Assembly: GCA_002118135.1 (NCBI GenBank)
Contig: BDIU01000036.1
Coordinates: 360,149 to 424,148 of the forward strand
From: Trebouxia sp. TZW2008
Lineage: Eukaryota; Chlorophyta; Trebouxiophyceae; Trebouxiales; Trebouxiaceae
Length of the DNA stretch: 64,000 bases
Direction: 5' to 3'
A program made the translations under genes and the position numbers. Of the stretch, positions 23,067 through 34,547 are shown one piece after another. Under the pieces are notes generated by a model, which saw nothing but the letters and a program-made list of their open reading frames with translations, had not been told where the DNA came from and made no database searches. Within the stretch, counting starts at the first letter, position 1. Every line of letters begins with the position of its first letter.

Positions 23067-23991
23067 TTTGACAGCGGCCAGGCGGACGAGCTTTGCGGTT
23101 CACCAAGCGCGGTCACGGCCTATACAAGCATCCCGGTAGTGGCTTGGATCCACTTGCAGATAAACCACCGATATTCCCTTTAAATAAGGAAAATTCTCTT
23201 GCATTGTGGGTCTGAGCGTGCATGCAGGCGTGCCTGGCAGCATGGGCTTGCGCATGCGCAAACAGCTTGATGCAGAGCTGATATGCCAAGGGTTGGAGCA
23301 TCAGTACTTAATGAAAGGTAGCTCATTGTTTGCATTCACATCAAGTATTCTGCATGTGTATGTTTGTGCATGCTCGAAATGCATAATGTTTGTGCGCTCT
23401 CTTCCTTGCACTGCTCAATTCAAGGCTGATCCGGAAGCATATTGGTTTTATGTTATTTCCAAGACCTTGAATGAACACTGATGCGCAATGTGAAGATGCA
23501 GAGGCAGCTCAAAAGGATGTTGCTTGCACTTGTCAATCGTTTACCTTCATCACTACCAAAGTTTAGATTGGATTGTCATTACTGCTTGTGCTACAGGTTT
23601 GCCTCTAGGGTTCAGCAATCAGAACACAACCAGGCAAAATGCATTTCATGATTGTGACATCTACATATTGTTCAGTGAGAGTGCACAGTGTCCATTTCAA
23701 GGAACATTCATTTTATGCAATTGTTCATTCAGTTGCGGCTTGTCATACGAGGTGATGCCACCTGGTCTGGAGCCAATGCTCCTTTGACCTGGCCAAAGCC
23801 AATTATGCAAGCACAATGAGTGCCATCCTCCCTGATCAGCACTATGCTTAGCCACTGTAGGCCAGTGCAAGGTGGCACCACCCATGATAAGCCAGCAGGC
23901 AGCTTAGCCCAAATAAGCCATGCGCTGCCACAGTGAAAGTGGACTAATCTCGAGTTGCAGCTCCTTGACCAAAGACAACAAGGGCTGGCTG
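23067..23991. other. Intergenic; possible short plus-strand gene
   Basis: About 925 bp between the psbY start and the LMBD2-like stop. A plus-strand stretch at 23241-23319 starts ATG and ends in a donor-like AAAG|GTAGCT (MGLRMRKQLDAELICQGLEH). An open stretch after CTACAG at 23597 runs to 23787. The two can be joined in frame, but neither is recognised and composition is not strongly coding. Low confidence in any gene here. Confidence 0.25.
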
Positions 23992-26900
23992 TCATCGTTT
24001 GCCCTGCTTCCAGCTGTAACTTGACCCATACAGGCTGTCTTCCTGGGCCCCAAGCAGATTGCCATCCTGATCATCATCGTCTATGCGATCTGAACCATCA
24101 TCCTGTGGCCCTGGTGACATTCGCGCAAAGATAGAGTCGAGTCCACCTTTGGCTTGCTGCGCTGCCGGCCCCTGACTTGCTTTGCCGCCTCTACTGCTTG
24201 GAGGCTGCATGCTAGCCTGCTTGCTGTTGCTGCTGCGGCTGCTGTAGGGCATGTTCATGCTTGAACTGGCGTGGATGGATTTGCTGGCAGGACTGCTTTG
24301 GGGGTAGCCTTGATGGTGCGCACGGCTGCCTGCCAGCGCCTGCTGGGTGGCTGCTGACAGGTTTGCATGTGAGCGGGCCGAGGATGCAACCTCATCTTGT
24401 GTGGCACCCTCTGCATCTGGCCTGCACATGCAGCAAAGATTGTCTAAAACACCTGTTAAACACAACAATAAAGTGTTTTCCTGTTCAAGTGACACTTGAA
24501 ACAATTGACATTCTTGATGTGACAGCAATGAAAGTGGAACCCAGCACTGCCTTCTGCCTGGAATGGTAATTCTGAGTAGTGACAACTTGATGCAGTGACA
24601 AATTTCTGGGTATGAAATGCTGTCGTGACATCAAGAAAGCACTGTACGTACAGCATGCTGAACAGAAGCTGCCACACTGCAGTCAAGCTTCTTTGTCCCT
24701 GTTGAAGACACATGAGCACAGCTCATGTCAAGCACATGGCATGCTGCAAAGATCACAGCAGCAATCAAACACCACTAGCTCAAATCGGTGATTGCTTGCA
24801 GGCTGAATTGACAGTGCCTTGTTATCAGCATGCTTGCTGTGAGGCTCTGCATGCATCTACAGGGAGAGACAGCAACCTTGCTGCATGTGGAGGGGGTTAA
24901 TGCACTCTTGATTGCTGCGGTGCTGAAGCATTGTGACATATTTGAGTAGAAGCAATGACTATACGGTGGTGAGGACCTGAACACAAGGTCTTGCCACTTC
25001 TGTACATGGCCAAAAGTCCAAGTCTGAGTACCTACATGCTAATTTCTGGACCTTAGACACAAAAGCGCTACAAGCATGCACAGATTTGCGATGCAGGATG
25101 GTCAGCAGCATGAGCATGCAGAGACAAGCTCAGGTGAGGTGTGCAGGGATGCCTTCACCTGGCTCTGGTGTATTTTTCAGGAAGACGTTATCAATACTAC
25201 CTGGGTGTCATTGCCTGTGCTTGTGACCGACAGCAGCAGCAAAGCAGACAATGAAGACCACTTAGGCATGATCTCACCTGCAGACAGCCTCAGATCCACT
25301 CAACTCATTAGCTAAGGCAAACATTCGCATGCAGTTTGCATCACAGGACACAAGCATGCCCTCACCTGGCCCTGCCTGACTTGGTTGCAGTCATCTCAGC
25401 TTTGGCTTCCTTGTTCTGACCCCTAAAGAACCAGCGGCTCTTGATGGGGGAGCCTGAAGGGGCTTCCACTGTGCCCCAGATGTCTAGGCACGATGCAATG
25501 GGCAGCCCTCTTAGGTTGGCATCCTGCATGCATATCCCTGTCAGCAATGTTGTTTTGCTGTCTAGCACATACAGCAACTTCTCTTTGTAGGGACAATCGG
25601 TGTAAGGACACTCTCAACGTAAGTGGTAACCCAGGCACTGCACTCTGACTGCAGTGACCTCCAAGTGCAAACAATTTGATATGTGGACAACTTTCCTGGG
25701 AGTTCAGGCAGTCGTTGCAGTACAGTGGCAGTAGAAGTCACTGTAAAGCGCTGGATCCCTTTCTTGCTACGAAAGCGCCCCTTAGCCTTTGCCAGAAAGG
25801 GATCTGGGGTAGTTCAGTTGGAGTGAGGGATTATCCGTTGCATATCATAGGGGTGACGGGGTGTATCTGATACCCTGCACCCCTTGAGGGCAAAGTGTCA
25901 GGGTGAACTACCTTTGGACCCCTTTCTGACTTGCACGACATCCAAGCAGCAAAGCTGAGAACTGCCAACGCACTACCAATCCGTAACACCGTCATGGGGG
26001 TTTGGTTGGCAGCATCAGCAACAGGCGGTATGCAGGGGTTGACCTACATACTGACCGCCTGACGTTCTGATTATTGATGCTGTGTATATGGCAGCCATGC
26101 ATGGTTTGCACAGAGGGAATAGCAGGCATTGCGTGGAGGAAGCTGGTCGCCGGCTTTAAAGCCAATTTAGCAAGGGGAGTGAATGAATGAATGAATGAAT
26201 GAATGGATGGATAGCAGGCATGCATTATGTATCAGGTTAAAGTGTGTTGCTGGACATGCCTGCTCCTTTCTGATCAGAACTTGGCCTCTCTCCAAGTGCT
26301 CATTGCTGCCGCTGTCTTGAAACTGGTAGCGGGCAGGCAGCAGCACCCTGGCAATGGCCTGCCATACATTCAGGAATAGCGCACCACACCAGAACAACAC
26401 CACTATTGGGAACCAGTTGTTGAAGGCTGTGCCAAAAAGGGGCACATCATTTAAGGCTGCTCCCATCTTCTTGCTGAACACCATGGTCTGCATCACATCA
26501 ACAGCTTACTTGGTGTGAAACAGCTTCTGACAGACTTGCGTGGAGATCAGCTGATTGTACCAGTGGCATCTAGTCGCTGGGTTTGAGAGCCTGCTTAGCA
26601 AACGCTTCTAATCAACGGATGAAGCAATGAATGATCGTCAACAGCAGCTGCTGATGGGCTGAATTAGAGAGAAGATTTCTGTTGAGCAGCTATCAAGTCT
26701 GGCAACATGTTTCAGGGCACACGCCCTGACACTTTCTCGAAGAATGTTGGAATGTAATTGTAACAAAGAGCTGCTGATGGGCTGCACTGTGGTGAGCTGC
26801 AGTGTATATGATGCAATGCAAGTCACTCCGTTTGCTGGCAGACCATATCTAGCAAGCTGTGGAAATGTTGTACAAGCTAGACATCATATGACAACAACAA

Positions 26901-29900
26901 GTAATGCTTGCAGCCTTATGCGCGTTTTATGGATAAACTGTTGCAGCTGCCTTCCAGGCATGCACCAACAAATGTACATGCAGTACTGAAACAATGCACA
27001 GCAACAGCAGCTTGCAGCCAAATGGTCAGCATGCATTGCCAGGAGGGCTGAACTGCAGCAGACTTGCCCTGAGATTACAGTGGCGTCCTGGATATGCAAA
27101 ATAGGAATGCAGCACCAAGACAATGCACAGCAACAGCAGCTTGCGGCATTGTAAGTTGGGCAAGAGTGATAGCATGTATTGGCAGGAGGGCTGAGCTGCA
27201 AGAGACCTGGCCTGAGGTGAAGTAGTCCTGCATCCTGATGACATGAAGGTAGTTGTAGCAGATGGGGGCCATGAAGCGGCAGGCCCAGGCGCCGTTACGC
27301 AGCAGGCTGGTGGAGTGGGTGCAGTGTGGCACCACGTGATGGTGAAAGTTGAACACCTTGATGAAGCCCAGGCGGAAGAGGCTGTAGTGGCAGCACAGCA
27401 CCATGTAGGCCAGGGGCCCCATCACCAGCAGCAGGGACCCCATCTCACCATGCTTGTCCTTGTGAATAGCCTGCACTGTCACGACTTGTTGAACATCGTA
27501 AATGGTATGCGTTCAAACCACTTGCGCATCACCAGCAGCAGGGACCCCATTTTGCCGTGCTTGTCCTTGTGAATAGCCTGCACTGCCACCAATTGTTGAG
27601 CATCTCCAAGCACGCGCAAGCACAAGTATGCGCATCAGCACAAGCATGCACCCAAGCAACAGCTTATGTAGCTGGCTATGCTAGATCCCAGACTGTCTTC
27701 ACACCGTTATGTTTGGTGAACAAAAAGAGAAAGTATCCTGACATCTATGTAGGACCTTTTTGGCAAGGCTCATCCATTGCAAACACGCTGATAAACCACA
27801 ACAACCAAACGCAGGTGACAGCAGGATGGAGGAGGTTGGAGCAGTGAACGTGCCAGGGAGAAGGGTGAGAGGTCAGGGTTGCGGCCCAGCCCTATGGTGG
27901 CTTCTGACCACACCACCATGAAGGAGGTGGCCGCCAAGGCCAGGGCTCCTGCCCTCATCACCCAGGGCTTGCCCACACACTTGTACATCATCAGCTGTGG
28001 GTGCATCGGCTTGGCCCCTGCAACACGCACTGCCAGGTGTAAGCTGTAGGCTAGGCAACCAATGGCTTGCCCACATACTTGAGAATCATCAGCACCCCTG
28101 GTGCATGCGTCGGCTCGGCCCCTGCAATGTGCACTGCCAGGTGTAAGCTGTAGCCTGAGCAACCCAGACCTTGCCCACATCGATGTATGTCATCACTTGT
28201 GCATGCGTCAGCTCGGCCCCTGCAATGTGCACTGCCCGATGTAAGGTGTAAGCTAGGCAACTCAGAGCTGGCCCACACACTTGTACAAGATCAGCTGGTG
28301 TTGCATTGGCTTGGCCCCGGCAATATGCGTTGCCAGGTGTAAGCTGTTATAATGAAACGAATTTGCACTAAATGTCAATGAGCGCCTTTTCCAGGCTATC
28401 AACCCAGTTACAGCTGTAGGCTGGTCAAGGCAGCTGAGTTGCACGATGTGTTGGCCTGCTGCACTGCCTCCCAAAGCAAGTGTTCCATACATTCTGCTGA
28501 TGTCAGGAGTGCAGTTGCTGTTTCAGGCAAATGTCTGAGGACTGGCTATAAGTTGCCCACCGCTCGTCAGCCGTTTCATTTTGCAGAAAAGTTGCGATAG
28601 CTGCTACGACGCCAAATTGTCTACGTCTGCATCACAAGTATGCACAAGTATCTTTACTGTAGAGCCAGCATGGTGACGTACCTGCTGAAGGTATACCGCG
28701 TTGGGTGTAGTCACGGCTAGCGCGGCACTTGCATATTGCCTCCAACTCAAATGCCTCAGTGACAGTGTTGACATATGCAGCAAATTGACCTGCAGCAACA
28801 AGCACACAGTCAACTTTGCTTTTTTCTCACAGCTTGAAAGAGTCATTTTTCCATTCATTCATTTAGGTGTGGGTGACTGGTTGTCTGCTTGTAATAAGTG
28901 ATGCAGCAGCATGCACCTGCTGCTAACACGCAACGAAAATGATGGAGTTCACTTGTGCTGGGAGCCAAGCTGTGCGTATCAGCGCTAGCATGTTGGCGAA
29001 CAGCATGAGCTACGGAATACAATGGCGGCTTGAACATGAGTTTCATAGTTGACTTGGTGATCTGGAAGCAGACTCCCCTTTTTGCATTGACAAGCAAGCT
29101 TTTGGAAGAGCTCTGCCAAGATCACATATTGTAGCAACATTCAAGCATTCATGCCGTAAGTAATTTGTTAGTCCAAATGATGCAGCTGCATGCATCTTGG
29201 AGGATCATGTTTCGACCTTCATAGTTGTGCACAGCTGTGCGGGTGCGTTGTCGCAGCTCAGCCAGGCCTGCTTGGTCACAGCCGTAGTCCAGTTCGCCAT
29301 CCTTCAGCTTCTCCAGGTCCACACGCCCACTGCTGTCCTGTCAACAGCAAGCATGGCCTTTTGAAATGCATAGCATCAGATAAATATACAGTAATCTTTT
29401 CATGGACACTTGACATTGGGACGCTCTTGATGTGAGGACAAGGCAATTGAGAACCAACCACTGCATTCTGGCTGCAGTGGTACCTCCAAGGACACTTTAG
29501 TATAACAACAACTTGCTTGGTGCCCAACGCAGTCAATTTTGTTGAGATGCATAGCATCCAGGGCTCTACAGGGGCTCTTGAAATGTGGATTTTGCGCACA
29601 TATTGTGCGCGATTTCGTGGGGGGTTCAGGGCACTTTTGTGGGCTACACCAGTGATGCATTGCTATTGGGGCAATTTTGTGTGGTCAATTCGAGGGTCGT
29701 GCCCCTGCAGCTGAGCAGGGGCTGCAGAACCCTGATAGCATCGGACAAGCCCTAGCTGCATGCCTCAGAGATCAGGGTTGACATCAGCAACAGCATCATA
29801 CTTCATGTGTCAAGCCAGCATGATATGATGATATATGCGTCACACTGCATTTGTGTAGCAGTCATGAATTGAACATGCATGCAAACTTTATGAAGTCAGA

Positions 29901-31907
29901 TGCGCATACAAGAGGCTGTGACAGCAGTGTGAAGCTCTGATGCAAACCTTCAGAGCCAAATGTGAACATGAGCAGTCAGGCATTGACCAGCACGCTGACT
30001 TCCAGAACTTCTGGCCCAGAAGCGACTACACCCTGTGCAGAATTGTATGGCATATGCATCAGCTTGGGTGTAAGTCGCAGACACACTTATGCCCAAGTGA
30101 CCTTTGCGTCTCAGACTGTTAGAAGTGATTACCGTGGGAACCATTGAGGGCTTGAAGGGTGACTTGTCCTGAGCATATTTGTAGATGATGTCCATGTAGG
30201 GCCGCATGAGGTCGCGGCGTGACATGGGCTGGCTGGTAGCCTCCACCACGGTCATCACTGCCTGCAGCTCACCTGCTGCATCCTCTAGCGTGTCTGCGCA
30301 CCGCCCCAGCCTGCTCACCCACACAGCTTGCAGCGCATTGTCATACTTGCCCACAGACATGCACTCATTATCACTGACTATTATGGACAACCCTTTCAGT
30401 CCTTTCAGAGACCCAACAAGGGCCCACAAGATACCATTTATATACTAGAACAGTGATTGGTGTTTGCCAACAGAGCATCCAAGCTTTGATTCAATATAGC
30501 TGCACTCATACATGCACTCATGCACATGACCTGACATTGTGACAGCATAGATGGCTGGATTACAGTATGATGTGGTTGTGCTTGAGAAAGGTGTATGCAG
30601 TAGATATAACTGCTTGTCACATGCAGTGATTGCAAAGGTTTCGGCAGTTTTGAGCAAATCAATCATGTTGATTCAAGACTGAACAGTGAGAGTGCACAGA
30701 ACCTGCAAAGTTAGGAACAAGTGACTTCTGGTCATTGCAGCTCTGAGTGTATGCACCTGTAACATGCTGAGCGCAAACGTTCCTCAGGATTGGCCTGGTT
30801 CCACATGCCACGAGGTATCTCCACCAGTCCATACCCCAGCAGAAACACTCCAGCAACCAGACCTGCAGTTCTCATAAATCAGGCGCTTTTATGATGCATG
30901 ATGCTAATAACAAGGACAGTCAGACACCTGGTCTAGTCATGATGCTAATCACTAGGACAGACAGACACTAGGACCTGTCGTCAGGACAGCACAGCAGCTT
31001 TCGACACGATTGCTGTCAGGTGTTGCTCACATGTCTTGGCATACACAGCCTCTGCCAAGCTTGCATGACAAGTTTCTTGAAGCATAGGCAAAAGTGGGCT
31101 ACTCACCATATGTATTTGAGAGGGTCAAGGCCAAAGGTGATATGTTGGACAAGGTCAGTCGCCCAGAGATCAGTAGAACCAGAAGACCTGCAGGGAGCAT
31201 CCTTTGTCAAGGAACGTCAGTGGTGACTTGTATCTTTTCACAGGAACAGAAGGTCACCTGGACTTACCCGCGCCCCCCAGACATCCGATTATGATATAAT
31301 ATTGAGCATGGTCCTTGAGCCCTGCCCATAGCCTGCAGCATTAGCTGCAAGCTTTATGCTGTTGGCGATATCATGGCAGCTGCAACAGTGTCAGAAACGG
31401 CTTGGGCTGCATGCTGCAAAGGTTTTATCATACCTGCCAAGGAATGTAAACTCTCCAGCATCTACAAAACCCATAGTGACCGGCACCACAGCCCAACATA
31501 ACACTTGAGTGGTCCTGAGTGTGCACAGTATGCATTGAGATAGCTCAAGCTTGCATGAGCTGTCAGACCAAAGCCTGCATGCAGATGTAGCAAGTACCAG
31601 TAGGAAGTGCTCCACAAGATGCCGAGAGGTCCAGTGATGCTACCACTAGTGCCTTGTAGGCTGTCCAAGACATCAACAGGGACTAGAGCAACAATCGAAA
31701 GTGAGGTCAGCCAAGCAATCACTGCCGTTGCTTTGACGAACAATGGCACTCCTGATGCTGCATAGAAGCGCAGTCTGCAAATACAGACAGTCTGACTGGA
31801 GTGCGCTGCTGAAGCAAACGAACTGCAAAGTGTTCATGACCGTGCACTCACAGCAGCAAAGTAGCCACAGCCACGCAGATCATGGAGATGATATAGAAGG
31901 ACCACAT
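23992..31907 (-). CDS. LMBR1/LMBD2-type multi-pass membrane protein
   Basis: Fourteen minus-strand exons: 31907-31852, 31774-31598, 31514-31434, 31332-31268, 31187-31107, 30862-30757, 30373-30133, 29337-29217, 28789-28682, 28017-27850, 27475-27207, 26487-26256, 25537-25366 and 24421-23992 (768 residues). Family hallmarks: N-terminal span MWSFYIISMICVAVATLL; VKATAVIAWLTSLSIVALVP; VFLLGYGLVEIPRGMWNQA; ATSQPMSRRDLMRPYM; FMVVWSEATIG; the long 3-span exon (LAYMVLCCHYSLFRLG, LLRNGAWACRFMAPICYNYL); and MGAALNDVPLFGTAFNNWFP. The C-terminus is a Ser/Gln-rich disordered tail. LMBD2 proteins are nine-span proteins tied to receptor trafficking; plant members (LIMR) are poorly studied. The end of exon 12 (26256) and start of exon 13 (25537) are the least certain junction. 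Exons 10 and 11 are flanked by junction-spanning duplications (separate entries). Confidence 0.85.
25753..25935. repeat. Fold-back sequence in LMBD2 intron (MITE-like?)
   Basis: GATCCCTTTCT (25754-25764) and its exact reverse complement AGAAAGGGATC (25794-25804) flank a 29-nt loop. Further right, GGTGTATCTGATACC and GGGGTG/CACCCC form a second hairpin, and a third copy of the phrase (ACCCCTTTCTGA) ends near 25930. It could be a small non-autonomous element. No target-site duplication was established. Confidence 0.4.
26181..26207. repeat. (GAAT)n microsatellite
   Basis: About six and a half GAAT units in the intron between LMBD2 exons 12 and 13. Confidence 0.9.
26981..27245. repeat. Tandem duplication spanning LMBD2 exon 11 donor
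   Basis: Two units, 26981-27109 and 27110-27240, offset 129 bp, share ACAATGCACAGCAACAGCAG, a GGAGGGCTGA-CTGCA phrase, and the GT that ends exon 11 (real donor at 27206/27205). In the minus direction the intronic copy still reads a DAT-ISGQ-like end with GT kept. Confidence 0.75.
27421..27604. repeat. Tandem duplication spanning LMBD2 exon 11 acceptor
   Basis: 27421-27497 (contains the real start of exon 11) and 27528-27604 are 77-bp copies offset by 107 bp; by eye about 69 of 77 positions agree. The intronic copy keeps the acceptor CAG|TGCAG and the coding start LQAIHKDKHGKMGSLLLVM, then runs to a stop. Confidence 0.85.
27971..28346. repeat. Four tandem copies of LMBD2 exon 10 acceptor plus exon start
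   Basis: Units start at 27971, 28069, 28173 and 28271 (98, 104, 98 and about 76 bp). The copy at 27971 contains the real exon 10 start (28017; GAKPMHPQLMMYKCVGKPWV). The others read GAEPTHAPGVLMILKYVGKP (then stop), GAELTHAQVMTYIDVGKVWV and GAKPMQHQLILYKCVGQL (then stop). The acceptor CAG is kept in copies 2 and 3 but changed to CCG in copy 4. Confidence 0.85.
29701..29722. repeat. 8-bp perfect inverted repeat
   Basis: GCCCCTGC (29701-29708) and GCAGGGGC (29715-29722) in an LMBD2 intron, beside a G/T-rich stretch (29600-29700) unlike the surrounding intron. May be a remnant of an element. Confidence 0.4.
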
Positions 31908-32298
31908 GCTTTCTTCTTGCTCTGCAATTTTGGTTCTGTGAAGTCAAACAAAGATCACTTGGCTTTGCCTGTCCACTGTCGTTAACATCGATAAGCATTG
32001 CGGGTCATATCAAGACTGCGCAGCTGAAACATGCAGATGCTGCGGTTTGCTATGATCGAACCGCTGTGCTCATCTGCGGGCGTTGTAGTCAAACCTGTCA
32101 CTTGCATCAGTGCAAGGGGAACAAAAGTAGACTGGTTTCGGAGGCAGACAGGCTTTTTGCCCACTTACGCTGCTATCGGCCCATCGCAAGGTTATCAACG
32201 CGTTGAGCATGATCAGGCGAAGCCAGCCATAGATCAGGCTTTACGCAATGCAGGCTGTGTGACAGTTGACCGCTTGAGTATGTTCCTACCCTCCTGAC
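31908..32298. promoter_or_regulatory. Bidirectional promoter interval LMBD2 / methyltransferase
   Basis: 391 bp head to head between ATGs at 31907 (minus) and 32299 (plus). No TATA box seen. An upstream in-frame-free ORF (32031-32297) ends one base before the methyltransferase ATG and is probably 5' UTR. Confidence 0.45.
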
Positions 32299-34463
32299 AT
32301 GATCAGTCTGATCACGAGCAACAGCCGGGAGGATAACACGCCCCAGAGCGTCCGATTCTTCACCGCACACGGCAGTGACGTCAGCACATCCGCCCGGCCC
32401 TATGGACAGGAGATCACTGGCATCCAGGATGTCCAGCATCTCATAGACCAGCTGCAAGAAGCAGCGCAGAAATTACACTGCAACGGCAAAGGCGTTGTAG
32501 GTGCCCTGACTCGTTTGTCAGCTCATGGGGGCCATTGCATATCTATGGTAAAAGGATGCATCACATGACTTAGCCTCATTCTCAGGACGGACCAGTACAG
32601 TCTGTGCAAACTCAGAGAGCAGCAGCTGTGTTTCGGCTTGTCATGCAAGAACTTTGCATGCTCAAGACATTGACAGATCAGGTGATGTGTTTCCTGTGGA
32701 ACAGCTCTTGAAAAGCTTATATGGCTGCGCCAGGCTTTTCCAGCATTGCCAAAATGAACACCTTCTAATGTCTTAGACTGCTGCAGGCTTTGCTCAAAGT
32801 CAGCTCAAGCAGGTGAAACATCAGCAGTTAACAAGCCTGACAGGGGCTGTTCAATAGGGGTCTTGCAAGCCTTGTACGCTTGCACAGGAGCCAAATTGAA
32901 GCTTCAAATCTGCTGACAAAAGTGCTACACCTGTGGAGGAAACGAGCAGGAGTACAGTCCCTGCTAGAACTGGGAATTGTTGATGGCAAACCTGAGCTCA
33001 TGACCTGCCATCAAAACACAAGGTGAACAGCCCTGTCATGTCAAGTCATGTTATGCTTGTCTTTGAAATACCTAAATCGACAGTGCAGTCTGGTCACAAG
33101 CATCCAACGTGCGCTGAAATCAGATTTGTTCCTTATGGTGATCTAGTCTCTGGTGGCCTGCACAATAAAGGCATGGTCTTTGTGGAGTGCATAAGTTTGG
33201 CAAGTTTTGTATGCTGCACGTCAGGCGGGATCTCCTGAAATCTGAGGATGCAAGAGCGCTACGCAGGCTGACCCAAGACAGATTTGCACGAGCACAGCCA
33301 GACGTGCTGGGTCAGGTTATAGAGCAACTGCATCTCCTTCAGGAGAACATGCTCTTCCAGGCAGCCATGGCCTCAAGCATTCAGCATGCGGTTGGTGGCA
33401 GCAGGTATGCAACCTTCTGCAAGCAAGCAACTTGCTGCAGGCTTGCATGCTCAGAAGAGCAGCTCGTTGCCGCAATCTCCTTCTCAACGATGCATAGCCA
33501 GGTACAATTGCACATTTGTCTAATCTGCTGGGGTTGGCATCTTGATGATTCGCACTACCTTTCAGGTTTATGCTCTTTCAATTACTCCTGTATTGTGCAC
33601 CACTCATCAAGCATTATACTTTTGGTGATGCGCTGCACAACAGCACTAGTGGTGGTATGCAGATGGACAAGGGACAATTTTGCATATGGTTCAACCCCTT
33701 TTTACAGCTGGCTGGCCGTCTTTGAGCATCCCATGGTAAGCTGCATGCCAGATCTGCCAATCCGCATTGCTCAACCTTCCTTCGATTGTCCATGACCTCC
33801 TGGACGTGTACATCTTCAGTGTGCAGGTCAAGCCACATGTGTTATCAGCAGTGACACATGGAAGGCATGTCCAAGTCTGGGGCAGCAGCATAGGTTGGCT
33901 CGTCTTCTATGCTGCTTTGACTTATGGCGTCAAAGCTAGAGGTACGCTGTATTACAGGTGAAGCTGTGCTTGGTTGTGACTGTGCATGCAGCTGAAAAGG
34001 TCCTGATCACTGCAGGTGTTGAGCTGCTTGGCTGTCATGTATCAGCTGCCCAGGATCTGGCAAAGCGCTACAAGGTAAGCGCAGGTGTCAACGCTTTCCT
34101 AAGCGTGAAGTATCAACTGCATTATTGGGTTTAGTCGCTGACCTTTGCACTCAACTCTGACCATTTGAGACCAAGTTCATTTGAGATCACCTGCAGGTGC
34201 CGGGCGTCGTGTTTGATCATCAAGACCTGCTACAATCTGACTTGACAGGCGCATCTATCTTGACGCTGACATCTTTTTGCTGGGACGAAGAGCTTCAGGC
34301 ATTGGCAGCTGCAAAGATCTGTCAAGAGTTGGAAGCAGGCTCAATTGTCATTGACTACACCGCAAATCTTGACAGATGCCAGGGCTTGCAGCGAGTTGTC
34401 AAAATCCCAATCCAGGTGTCTTGGAGTGAAAGTCAAATGATGTATGTGTACAGCAAACCATAG
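32299..34463 (+). CDS. SAM-dependent methyltransferase-fold protein, plant/algal type
   Basis: Nine exons: 32299-32547, 32586-32681, 32787-32812, 32888-33022, 33225-33404, 33663-33735, 33827-33941, 34016-34074 and 34197-34463 (399 residues). The N-terminal half is helical and charged (LLTKVLHLWRKRAGVQSLLE; DVLGQVIEQLHLLQENMLF). The C-terminal half is a Rossmann-type methyltransferase: FAYGSTPFYSWLAVFEHP, then motif I-like VQVWGSSIGWLVFYAALTYG (about residues 267-286), VELLGCHVSAAQDLAKRY (acidic residue after beta 2), FDHQDLLQSDLTGASILTLT, and AGSIVIDYTANL. The substrate is unknown; the pattern recalls uncharacterised plant SAM methyltransferases with an 'LTSQCWD'-like strand (here LTSFCWD). 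Two oddities are a 26-nt exon and a 38-nt intron (32548-32585). The start was chosen at the first ATG of the open frame. Confidence 0.65.
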
Positions 34464-34547
34464 CAGGAACAGTTACATGCAAATCAGGCTTGATATTGTA
34501 CAGGATAAGAATATGCACTTTGGCATTGTTGACGTGACACTGGCAAG

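Noticed and set aside
23524..23787. ORF ending SYEVMPPGLEPMLL upstream of the LMBD2 stop
   Set aside because: No start or family; stays open by chance in a low-stop stretch.
25800..25860. tRNA-like phrase GGGGTAGTTCAGTTGG
   Set aside because: Resembles a D-arm/A box, but there is no GGTTCGA-type B box or cloverleaf pairing downstream. It lies within the fold-back sequence.
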